Positions 48,766 through 56,750 of a stretch of 64,000 nucleotides of DNA are shown in pieces. The notes beneath the pieces were generated by a model. The model worked only from the letters and a program-made list of their open reading frames with translations, was not told where the DNA came from and made no database searches. The stretch is taken from contig JBHEOO010000018.1 in NCBI GenBank assembly GCA_046260765.1, positions 1 to 64,000 on the forward strand. The letters run 5' to 3'. Numbering within the stretch: position 1 is the first letter of the stretch; each line of letters starts with the position of its first letter. The translations under genes were made by a program, and so were the position numbers. The stretch comes from Chromatocurvus sp046260765. Its GTDB lineage: Bacteria; Pseudomonadota; Gammaproteobacteria; Pseudomonadales; Halieaceae.

Positions 48766-48786
48766 TCAGGTCCGCATCGGGCCTGA
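48766..48786. repeat. palindromic repeat, copy 3
   Basis: Arms TCAGGTCC and GGGCCTGA around GCATC. It lies in the 90-base gap between the divergent M20 peptidase and Lrp genes, ending 18 bases before the lrp start, so it may affect either promoter. Read on the minus strand it would also encode GPMRT followed by TGA. Confidence 0.65.
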
Positions 48787-48804
48787 GCCTGCAAAGGAAC
48801 CTCC

Positions 48805-49263
48805 GTGAAGCTCGACCGCACCGACCGCGCTATTCTCAACCTGCTGCAGGACGACAGCCAGCTCACGCATCAGGACATCGCCGAGCGCGTGGGCAGCTCG
48901 AGCTCCTCGGTATGGCGTCGTATCCAGGCGCTGGAGGCGGGTGGCGTCATCGAGGGACGCGTGGTGTTGCTGTCTCCCGCCAGCCTCGGCATACGGGTGA
49001 GCGTGATCTGCAACGTCAAGCTGGCCCACCACAACGACACGTCCCGCGTGGAATTCGAAGATATGGTCAGCAGGGCGCCGGAGGTCATGGCCTGCTATGC
49101 CGTGTCCGGCAATCACGATTACACGCTTCTGGTCATGGTCCGGGACGTCGAGGACTACGAACGTTTTCTCACGCAGAAGCTGCTCAACAGCCCACTGGTG
49201 GACGCCGCCGCGTCGAGCTTTACCCTGCGCACGGTCAAGCGAACCACGCGGATCGAACTCTGA
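48805..49263 (+). CDS. Lrp/AsnC-family regulator
   Basis: This 152-residue regulator has an N-terminal helix-turn-helix (LDRTDRAILNLLQDDSQLTH, QDIAERVGSSSSSVWRRIQA) and a C-terminal RAM effector-binding domain (about 65-145, for example YAVSGNHDYTLLVMVRDVED). These proteins bind amino acids and control their metabolism. It is 149 bases upstream of hppD on the same strand, so control of the tyrosine/phenylalanine genes is a reasonable inference. A GGAACC before the ATG is a weak ribosome binding site. Confidence 0.93.
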   Translation: MKLDRTDRAILNLLQDDSQLTHQDIAERVGSSSSSVWRRIQALEAGGVIEGRVVLLSPASLGIRVSVICNVKLAHHNDTSRVEFEDMVSRAPEVMACYAVSGNHDYTLLVMVRDVEDYERFLTQKLLNSPLVDAAASSFTLRTVKRTTRIEL

Positions 49264-49398
49264 CACAAGCGCCGTTTATCGGAATAAACTGCCAGATATT
49301 AGCCCGATGCTGAAATGGTGTTTCAAAAAGCATCGCCGTCGCCTGTATTCTGGCAGCATTCCCCGGACTATCGGGAATACCATAGTGCTTTGATAGGG

Positions 49399-49405
49399 TA
49401 AGGAG
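49399..49405 (+). promoter_or_regulatory. hppD: strong ribosome binding site of hppD
   Basis: TAAGGAG is placed seven bases before the ATG at 49413, among the best Shine-Dalgarno matches in the window, which fixes the hppD start. Confidence 0.75.
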
Positions 49406-49412
49406 AAAGACA

Positions 49413-50471
49413 ATGGCTGATCGCATCGATAACCCGATGGGTACCGACGGCTTCGAGTTCGTCGAGTACGCCGCACCGGATCCCGAGCTGTTGCGCGATC
49501 TGTTTACGCGCATGGGTTTCCCCGCTGTCGCGCATCACCGAACCAAGAACGTCACGCTGCACCGACAGGGCGATATCAACTTCATTGTCAACGCGGAACC
49601 GGACAGCTTCGCCCAGGCTTTCGCCCGTGAACACGGCCCCTGCGCCTGTGCCATGGCGTTCCGGGTCAAGGATGCCCGCGCCGCGCTCAAGCGCGCAGAA
49701 GAACTCGGCGCTACCGTTATCCGGGAGCCGGTCGGACCGATGGAGCTCAATATTCCGGCGATCGAAGGCATCGGCGGCAGTCGTCTGTATCTGGTGGACC
49801 GCTACGGTGACCGTACAATTTACGATGTGGATTTTGAGCCGATTCCGCAGACCGAAGAGAACGCGAAGGCCACCACCGGGCTGTCCTACATCGATCACCT
49901 CACCCACAACGTGCAGCGCGGCAACATGGACACCTGGGCGGGCTTTTATGAAAAGCTGTTCAACTTCCGTGAAATCCGCTTCTTCAACATCGAAGGCAGG
50001 AAAACCGGCCTGCAGAGCCGCGCACTTACCAGCCCCTGTGGCAAGATCCGCATTCCCATCAATGAGTCCTCTGACGACAAGAGCCAGATCGCGGAATACC
50101 TCGACGAATACAAGGGCGAGGGGATTCAGCATATCGCGCTGGGCTGCGATGACATTTTTGCCTCCGTGGATGCGCTCACCGAACGCGGTCTGAAGCTGCA
50201 GGAAACGCCGGACACCTACTTCGACCTGATTGACGAGCGCTTGCCCGGACACGGAGAGAACGTCGAGGCGCTGCGCCAGCGACAGATTCTTATCGACGGG
50301 GGCGAGAAGCAGGGCGGCGGCTATCTCCTGCAGATATTCTCGACCACGGTCATCGGCCCGATCTTCTTCGAGTTCATCCAGCGCAAGGGCAACGACGGTT
50401 TTGGTGAAGGCAACTTCCAGGCGCTGTTCGAATCCATCGAACTGGAGCAGGAACGCCGGGGCGTGATCTGA
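49413..50471 (+). CDS. hppD: 4-hydroxyphenylpyruvate dioxygenase
   Basis: This 352-residue non-haem iron enzyme converts 4-hydroxyphenylpyruvate to homogentisate. It has two vicinal-oxygen-chelate domains. The iron ligands lie in SYIDHLTHNVQ (His), IQHIALGCDD (His) and IFFEFIQRKGNDGFGEGNFQ (Glu), the last block being the family signature. The N-terminal FEFVEYAAPDP is also typical. It is followed after 32 bases by an aromatic amino acid hydroxylase, so phenylalanine or tyrosine is led to homogentisate. Homogentisate dioxygenase and fumarylacetoacetase are not in the window. Confidence 0.96.
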   Translation: MADRIDNPMGTDGFEFVEYAAPDPELLRDLFTRMGFPAVAHHRTKNVTLHRQGDINFIVNAEPDSFAQAFAREHGPCACAMAFRVKDARAALKRAEELGATVIREPVGPMELNIPAIEGIGGSRLYLVDRYGDRTIYDVDFEPIPQTEENAKATTGLSYIDHLTHNVQRGNMDTWAGFYEKLFNFREIRFFNIEGRKTGLQSRALTSPCGKIRIPINESSDDKSQIAEYLDEYKGEGIQHIALGCDDIFASVDALTERGLKLQETPDTYFDLIDERLPGHGENVEALRQRQILIDGGEKQGGGYLLQIFSTTVIGPIFFEFIQRKGNDGFGEGNFQALFESIELEQERRGVI

Positions 50472-50503
50472 GCCCGCGTCATGCGCAACAGTCAGAAACT
50501 GCG

Positions 50504-52242
50504 ATGAGCCTCACCCAGCAGGACATTATTGCCAGCCTTCCGGGACATCTGCAGCCCTTTGCCCGGGTGCAGGATCACGCGACGCAGTACACGCGACGCG
50601 ATCATGCGCTGTGGCGTTTTCTCATGCGACGGCTGACGCGCAGCCTGGCAAGCACAGCGCACCCGGTGTATCTCGAGGGACTGCAGCGCACCGGGGTGTC
50701 CCTGCGGCATATACCCTCGATTGACGCCATGAATGAAAGCCTGGCGCAGCTCGGCTGGAGCGCGATTGTCGTGGACGGCTTTATTCCGCCCGCCATCTTC
50801 ATGGAGTTTCAGGCGCGCCGGGTACTGGTAATTGCATTGGACATGCGCGACGAGGAACACACCGAGTACACGCCGGCGCCGGATATCCTGCACGAGGCGG
50901 CAGGTCATGCCCCCTTTATTGTCGACGTGGACTATGCCGAATTTCTGCAGCGCTTCGGGGAAGTCGGCATGCGCGCCATCGCCAACCAGCACGACTTTGA
51001 TGTCTACAACGCGGTGCGCACGCTGTCCGACCTCAAGGCGACGCGCAACGCGCCCGCCGACGCCGTGGCTGAGGCAGAGGCAACGCTTTCGGCGCTGTCG
51101 GCAAGTGACGCGCCACCCTCTGAGGCCGCGCTGCTGGCACGCCTGCATTGGTGGACAGTGGAGTACGGTCTGATAGGCACTCCGGAAGATCCAAAGATAT
51201 ACGGTGCTGGCCTGCTTTCATCAATTGGCGAAAGCACCTGGTGCATGACCGATGAGGTAAAAAAGCTTCCATATACTATTGAAGCCAGCAAGCAGGACTT
51301 CGACATCACTAAACCCCAGCCACAGCTGTATGTTACACCTGATTTTGCTCATTTAAGTTCGGTGCTCGAAGAATTCGCCAATAAAATGGCGCTTCGCATG
51401 GGCGGACTTTCAGGGATACAGAAATTAATTGAATCTAAAAACATAGGTACTGTAGAACNNNNNNNNNNGGTCTCGTGGGCGCCATGGATGACTACCGGAT
51501 TTTCGGCGCTGGGCTGTTATCGTCTCTGGGTGAAAGCCAGCGCTGCCTGGACGATAGCCGGGTGCGCAAGACTCCGCTGACCGTGGATGCGATCAACTGG
51601 AATTACGATATCACCCGTGAACAGCCCCAGCTGTTTGTTACCCGCAGCTGTCGGCATCTGTCGCAGGTACTGGAAGAGTTTGCCGCCGGCATGGCCTTCC
51701 GTCGCGGTGGCGCCGCATCGGTGCGCAAGGCGATCAGTGCGGAGACGGTGTGCACGGCGGAGCTGGATTCCGGCGTACAGATCAGTGGTCGCTTTACGGA
51801 AGTCATCTGCGACGCGGTGGATAACGTCAGCTACCTGCAGACCCGGGGTCCGGGGCAGATCGCCTGGCGCGGCAGCGAGCTTTACGGCCACGGCACGGAT
51901 CGACACCCTGAAGGCATTGGCGGGCCCGTGGGTTACCTCAAGGATTTCAGCCGCTGCCTGTCCGATTACAGTGTCGATGAGCTGAAGGCCCACGATATTC
52001 GTCTCGATGCGCGCGTGACGCTGGAGTTTCTCTCCGGTATTACCGTTACCGGCATCCTGCGTCACATCGTGCGCATGGAGCAGCGCAACCTGCTGCTGCA
52101 GTTCGACGACTGCCGCGTGACCACGCTGGAAGGGCGCGTGCTGTTCGAGCCGTCCTGGGGCCCCTACGACATGATTGTTGGCGCACGTGTGACGTCGGTG
52201 TTCGGTGGCACGGCAGACCGGGAGGCCTTCCGGCTGTACTAG
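50504..52242 (+). CDS. aromatic amino acid hydroxylase, interrupted by scaffold gap
   Basis: This is a tetrahydrobiopterin-type aromatic amino acid hydroxylase. The iron site is present: PDILHEAAGHAPFI (two His) and the Glu in WWTVEYG. The native sequence runs from 50504 to about 51166 and resumes at 51469 with GLVGAMDDYRIFGAGLLSS. The intervening 51173-51458 encodes the same part of a homologue (GLIGTPEDPKIYGAGLLSSI), so removing it with the Ns gives one protein of about 478 residues. Beyond the catalytic domain there is a C-terminal extension of about 180 residues (for example GSELYGHGTDRHPEGIGGPV) with no known role. Adjacent hppD supports phenylalanine-to-tyrosine conversion. The two halves are in different frames as printed. 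Confidence 0.85.
51173..51458 (+). other. foreign-looking homologous segment at contig end
   Basis: This stretch is markedly AT-richer than its surroundings and encodes a second copy of the hydroxylase segment that restarts after the gap. Its protein, with KKLPYTIEASKQDFDITKPQ and VLEEFANKMALRMGG, looks like the Bacteroidetes version of the enzyme. It is best explained as a chimeric assembly end. Confidence 0.75.
51459..51468. other. assembly gap, ten Ns
   Basis: Ten consecutive N symbols mark a scaffold join of arbitrary length. Confidence 0.99.
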
Positions 52243-52262
52243 TACCGCAACACATCAATTCG

Positions 52263-52281
52263 CCTGGTGGCTCATCAGGGC
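52263..52281. repeat. small hairpin shared with the 3.03 kb site
   Basis: CCTGGTG and CATCAGG form a 7-base stem with a GCT loop (one G-T pair) in the gap between the convergent hydroxylase and molybdenum-hydroxylase genes. Sixteen bases at 52266-52281 match 3030-3045 with one difference. No T-tract follows. Confidence 0.4.
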
Positions 52282-52300
52282 CAGCAGCTTCGTCTAATGT

Positions 52301-54520
52301 TCAAAATGTGAGAGTCAGCGGCATTCGCCGCAGGCGCACGCCGGTTGCTGCGAAGACCGCGTTTGCGACGGCGGGTGCAATCGGTGGTGTGCCGGGTTCG
52401 CCGACCCCGGTGGGGGGCGTATCCCGCGGCACGATGTGAACATCTATCTGTGGTGTCTCCTCAATGCGTAGTAGCGGGTAATCGTGGAAGTTGGATTCGG
52501 CGATGCCTCCATCCTTTAATGTAACCCTGCTCTTCAGTGCCGCTGTCAGTCCGAAAATAATGCCGCCCTGCATCTGAGCGCGAACAATGTCGGGGTTCAC
52601 GGCGAGGCCACAATCCACGGCGCAGACCACTCGGTGCACACGGATGTCGCCATCTGTTACCGACACTTCGGCGATTTCGGCGACCAGACTGTCGAAGGAT
52701 TCGTGTACGGCAACGCCCTGGAAGCGGCCTGGCGGTGGCTTGCCCCAGTCAGCCTGCTCGGCTGCCAGGTGCAGCACGGCCAGGTGGCGCGGGTGATCCG
52801 CGAGGCGCGTTAGCCGAAACATTAACGGGTCCTCGTCCAGGGCATGGGCGACTTCGTCGACAAAACTTTCAACGACAAAGGCATTCTGGGAGTGGCCGAC
52901 CGAGCGCCAGAAACCGATGGGGACCCCGGGGTCCTGCACCTGTGATTCCACACGGATGTTGTCGATGGCGTAGGGCAGATCATCCGCGCCTTCTGTCAGC
53001 GTGGGGTCGCGAGAGCGTATGAGACTGCCGCCCGCGTGACCGAGCGCACCGGTCAGGCTGCCAGGGACCCAGCCGGGCAGCAGTGCACCGAGGAAGTCAC
53101 CGAGCAGGGGGCTTAAAATACTGGGCCCGACCAGCCGATGTTCCCAGGCGCTAAGCGTCCCATCTGGTGCAATGCTGGCGCGCAGGCGATTGCAGGTGGC
53201 AGGGCGATAGTAGTCGTGGCGCATGTCGTCCTCGCGAGACCACACGACCTTCACCGGGCGTCCGGCGCGGCGCGATATTTCTACCGCTTCCAGTGCAAAG
53301 TCGGGCATCGCGCGTCGGCCAAAGCCACCACCCAGCAAGGTGCAGTGCACATTGACGCGACTTCGGGTGAGGCCGGTCAGTCTGGCGACGGCAGCCTGCA
53401 GCATGTCGGGTGCCTGCGTCGGTGCCCAGATGTCGCAAGCAGCCTCGCGGGCCCAGGCAGTGCAGTTCATCGGCTCCATCGTGGCGTGAGCCAGGTAAGG
53501 GGTAAGGTATTCGCTCTCGATCACACGCGCGGCGGACGCTGCGGCACGCTCGACATCGCCGTCGTTGCGCACGCGTCGCCCGCTGTGCTCGGCCAATGCC
53601 TGCCGCTGCGTCGCCTCGATCTGTGCACTGTCGAGTCCGGCGAGAGGCCCGTCGGACCATGTTGTCGTGACTTCTTTCGCTGCCTGTCTTGCGGACCAGT
53701 AGCCGCTGGCGACCACGGCGACCCCGCTGCTTATGGCAAAGACATCAGAGACGCCGGGCAGCGCGCGCGCTGCCGACCCGTCGAAGGATGCAAGCGTTGC
53801 CCCGAAACGCGGACAGCGCAGCACGACGGCCGTGGCCATATCGGGGATGGCGTGTTCTCCCATGCCCACGTCCAGCCCGAAAATCGCGGTGCCGGTGCTC
53901 TTGATGACACGGTCAGTCCGTGGCACAGAGTGACCGATCCAGCGATAGGTAGCCGGCTCCTTCAAGGGTGGGTTTCGCGGCACAGACTGGCGTGAGGCGG
54001 CCCGCGCCAGGTCACCGTAGCTGGCGCTGCGCCCCGTCGACGCATGATCGATTCGACCATCGCGCACCATGATCTCATCCATCGCTACAGACCATTTTTC
54101 TGCCGCGGCCTTGCGAAGCATTTCCCGCGCCGCTGCACCGCTTTTTCGAACCGGCTCCCAGCGCCTTGCCATGCTGGTACTGCCCCCGGTGACCTGCATG
54201 GGATCGCGAAATTGCGGATCAACGGAAGCGAGATGCACATGGATTTCCGCGGGATTTAGATCCAGTTCCTCGCCCAGCAGGGTCGGCAGTCCGGTAATAA
54301 CGCCCTGGCCCATCTCTGCCTTATCGAGCTGAAAGATGACGCGGTTGTCCGGCGTAATCAGCAGCCAGGCATCCGGGGCCAGATCATCGCCATTACCGCC
54401 AGTGCCCGCACCGCCGCAGCCGGACAATGGAATCCCCAGTGCAAGGCCGCCGCCTGCGAGGGCCGACGCTTTCAGGAACGTGCGTCGATCGAGCCCTTCC
54501 CCGGCGTCCTTGCCGCTCAT
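52301..54520 (-). CDS. molybdenum hydroxylase large subunit (isoquinoline oxidoreductase beta type)
   Basis: This 739-residue protein is the molybdopterin-binding subunit of a xanthine-dehydrogenase-family enzyme. A Tat signal is visible (DRRTFLKASALAGGGLALG), so the complex is exported folded to the periplasm. Cofactor-binding blocks include LLGGGFGRRAMPDFALEA, IGFWRSVGHSQNAFVVESF and the catalytic Glu in VGEPGTPPIAPAVANAVF. The Tat leader and arrangement match IorB-like enzymes that hydroxylate N-heterocycles or oxidise aldehydes. Its start overlaps the small-subunit stop by four bases. No FAD subunit is present, as in isoquinoline oxidoreductase, where electrons pass to a cytochrome. The substrate is unknown. 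Confidence 0.93.
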   Translation of the reverse strand: MSGKDAGEGLDRRTFLKASALAGGGLALGIPLSGCGGAGTGGNGDDLAPDAWLLITPDNRVIFQLDKAEMGQGVITGLPTLLGEELDLNPAEIHVHLASVDPQFRDPMQVTGGSTSMARRWEPVRKSGAAAREMLRKAAAEKWSVAMDEIMVRDGRIDHASTGRSASYGDLARAASRQSVPRNPPLKEPATYRWIGHSVPRTDRVIKSTGTAIFGLDVGMGEHAIPDMATAVVLRCPRFGATLASFDGSAARALPGVSDVFAISSGVAVVASGYWSARQAAKEVTTTWSDGPLAGLDSAQIEATQRQALAEHSGRRVRNDGDVERAAASAARVIESEYLTPYLAHATMEPMNCTAWAREAACDIWAPTQAPDMLQAAVARLTGLTRSRVNVHCTLLGGGFGRRAMPDFALEAVEISRRAGRPVKVVWSREDDMRHDYYRPATCNRLRASIAPDGTLSAWEHRLVGPSILSPLLGDFLGALLPGWVPGSLTGALGHAGGSLIRSRDPTLTEGADDLPYAIDNIRVESQVQDPGVPIGFWRSVGHSQNAFVVESFVDEVAHALDEDPLMFRLTRLADHPRHLAVLHLAAEQADWGKPPPGRFQGVAVHESFDSLVAEIAEVSVTDGDIRVHRVVCAVDCGLAVNPDIVRAQMQGGIIFGLTAALKSRVTLKDGGIAESNFHDYPLLRIEETPQIDVHIVPRDTPPTGVGEPGTPPIAPAVANAVFAATGVRLRRMPLTLTF

Positions 54521-55053
54521 GCAGAAGGCCCGCCGTGTGGTGCTATCTCGATCTCAGGATCCCAGTTCTGGACGATGTTGTTGCCGCTGCGCCGAAGTTC
54601 AGCTGCGCGATGGATAGCGGTGCGGATGCCGGGATAGGTACCACATCGACAGAGGTTGCCGCGCATGGCGTTATTGATGTCGTCATCGGAAGGCTCGGGA
54701 TTGGCGTCCACCAGCGCGGCGGCCACCATGATCTGGCCCGATTGGCAGTAACCGCACTGCGCGACGCTGCTTTCTATCCAGGCCTGTTGGACAGGGTGCA
54801 GTGACATGACATCTGACGCGTCGCCGAGGCCCTCTATGGTGGTAATGCTGCGTCCTGCGACAGCACTGATGGGGGTGATGCAACTGCGCGTCGGCCTGCC
54901 GTCGAGGTGCACGGTGCAGGCACCGCAGAGTCCCCGGCCACAGCCAAACTTGGTGCCAGAGAGCTGCAGTCCGTCGCGGAGCGCCCATAAAAGCGGCGTA
55001 TCATCAGGCATATCCACTTCATGAATGACACCGTTGACGGAAAGTTGTGACAT
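54517..55053 (-). CDS. [2Fe-2S] small subunit of molybdenum hydroxylase
   Basis: This 178-residue protein carries two [2Fe-2S] clusters. The plant-ferredoxin-type site is CGRGLCGACTVHLDG plus a later Cys, and the second site is CGYCQSGQIMVAA with LCRCGTYPGIR. It matches IorA/CoxS-type subunits. I chose the ATG at 55053 (MSQLSVNGVIHEVDMPDDTP); the open frame extends upstream to 55227 without similarity. It has no signal peptide and would be exported with the Tat-bearing large subunit by hitchhiking. It is the first gene of the pair. Confidence 0.94.
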   Translation of the reverse strand: MSQLSVNGVIHEVDMPDDTPLLWALRDGLQLSGTKFGCGRGLCGACTVHLDGRPTRSCITPISAVAGRSITTIEGLGDASDVMSLHPVQQAWIESSVAQCGYCQSGQIMVAAALVDANPEPSDDDINNAMRGNLCRCGTYPGIRTAIHRAAELRRSGNNIVQNWDPEIEIAPHGGPSA

Positions 55054-55246
55054 GCGCGTTGTCTCGCAGGCTGTGGCTTTGTGTGTACCAAGTATAGCTC
55101 GGCCTGCGTAACATATCGGGTCCTCCTGCGGTCGTCTGTTGCCAAGAGCAGACAGGTGCGGTTTACTCCGGGTTGATTGGCCGTTTCTACCCGCCGCTGC
55201 GTGTTGGTGGCCAACCGCCAGTAGCAACCGTTACCGGAGAAATGCT

Positions 55247-56629
55247 GTGAATGGCAAGGACGGAAAAAGCGAACACTTTCTGCTCAATCGTCGCCGGCTC
55301 CTCGGTGGTGCGGCCCTCGGTCTTGGCGCCCTGCCACTGATCTCCCCCTCACAGTTGTTTGCCGCGAATGCCGGCACAATCGGGGCAGCTGAAGCCATGG
55401 CCATGGCCGAGGCACGCCGCGGCGAACTCGTCGAGCTGCTGTCGCGTCTCATCCGTGTCCAGAGCCTGTCCGGCGAAGCCGGTGATGTCGCCCAGGGTAT
55501 CGTCACAGACTATCTTGCAAAGCTGCCCTACGACGTACAGGCGTCCCGATACCGACCCAGTGATTACACCGGACACGCCGAGTACATGCCCCCCAATCCC
55601 CCCGGCGATGGTCCGTTCACCAACGTGGTGGCGCGGCCTACCGAGAGCGGGTCGCGCCACGCGCTGTTTGCCCACATCGACACCCACCGTGTCGAGGACG
55701 GCTGGACCACCGACCCCTATGAACCGGTCCTGCGCGATGGTCGCCTCTATGGGCTTGGCACCAGTGATGACAAGGGCGGTATTGCCGCCATGCTTATTGC
55801 CGCGGCCGTCCTGTCTGAGAAGCCGGGTCTCGCCCCCGTGCTTATCAGCAGTCACGGCAAGGGCGGCGGCAGTCGCGGCAGTCTGCCGGTGTTCCAGGCC
55901 ATGCAGGATGCCGGGGAGTCCATCGACGCGCTGCTCTATGTGCATCCGGCTGAAACCGGGCGCGGTCTTGCCGACATCAAGCATGTGGTGCGCGGCGCAC
56001 TGGATTTCGAGCTCAGCGTGACGGGCTGGGAGGGTGACCCACTGGAAATCGGCCTGCCGGATTCCGCCTTGTGGAAGGAGGGTGGCGACGCCCTGGCGCG
56101 ACTGTCGGCGATTATTGAGCACTTAAGGGCGGGCGTGCTTGCGGGTGTCGACATGAATGTTGGCAGACTGGAAGCCGGGGAGCGCCCCGGTGGTGTGCCG
56201 GCCCGTGCAAGCGCCCGAATTCGCCTGCTGTTCGACGGCGACTACACCTGGCGCGGGCTGATGGATCGGGTCAGCCGCGAGCTGGAAAACGATGCCGGGC
56301 CTGAGCAGGCAGGTCGCAATGCCTACACCGTTACCGCCGAACCGCTGGGCATGCGCTCCAACCCGGGTGCCGTGCCCTGGGATGCCCGGTCCACCATAAC
56401 GTTGCGCGATGCCATCACCTCGGTGACAGGAAAGGCACCCGCCTCCTATCCCAACCATTACGGCGGTGATATCCGCTATCCCCTGCGACTCCTGGGTGCA
56501 CCGTCCTTTGGCATTGGTTCGCTCGGCGGCAACTTCTATGGGCCCAATGAGTGGGTTGACGTGGATGACCTGGTGCGCCTGGTCGCGGTGCTTATCCTCA
56601 CGCTTTCGGGCTGGCAGGCGGTCGGGTAA
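55247..56629 (+). CDS. Tat-exported M20-like protein lacking catalytic glutamates
   Basis: This 460-residue protein has a Tat-like signal (LNRRRLLGGAALGLGALPL) and an M20 fold. It keeps the first metal motif (FAHIDTHRVED) and SDDKGGIAAM, but the expected DEExGS segment reads HGKGGGSRGS (residues 203-212), so the general-base and metal-binding glutamates are Lys205 and Gly206. The terminal histidine region reads NFYGPNEWVDVDDL, with Tyr where His is usual. The frame is intact, so a non-catalytic or repurposed role is likelier than decay. The GTG at 55247 has GGAGA seven bases upstream. The TRAP transporter genes begin 121 bases later. Compare the intact DEE sites of the M20 genes at 47.3 and 61.9 kb. 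Confidence 0.82.
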   Translation: MNGKDGKSEHFLLNRRRLLGGAALGLGALPLISPSQLFAANAGTIGAAEAMAMAEARRGELVELLSRLIRVQSLSGEAGDVAQGIVTDYLAKLPYDVQASRYRPSDYTGHAEYMPPNPPGDGPFTNVVARPTESGSRHALFAHIDTHRVEDGWTTDPYEPVLRDGRLYGLGTSDDKGGIAAMLIAAAVLSEKPGLAPVLISSHGKGGGSRGSLPVFQAMQDAGESIDALLYVHPAETGRGLADIKHVVRGALDFELSVTGWEGDPLEIGLPDSALWKEGGDALARLSAIIEHLRAGVLAGVDMNVGRLEAGERPGGVPARASARIRLLFDGDYTWRGLMDRVSRELENDAGPEQAGRNAYTVTAEPLGMRSNPGAVPWDARSTITLRDAITSVTGKAPASYPNHYGGDIRYPLRLLGAPSFGIGSLGGNFYGPNEWVDVDDLVRLVAVLILTLSGWQAVG

Positions 56630-56750
56630 TCAGGCCGCGGTGTGGGCGCCAGACAAGCGATAGCTGCTGTGAAAACGGGCATGGAGGGACGGTCCGCTGC
56701 GTCCTGACGCTGCCACCGGCTCTGCTGCTTCCACGGCGTGGGTCGGCTTT

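Noticed and set aside
51475..52242. A separate downstream gene after the Ns
   Set aside because: It is the C-terminal part of the hydroxylase that starts at 50504; the apparent independence is caused by the chimeric segment and gap.
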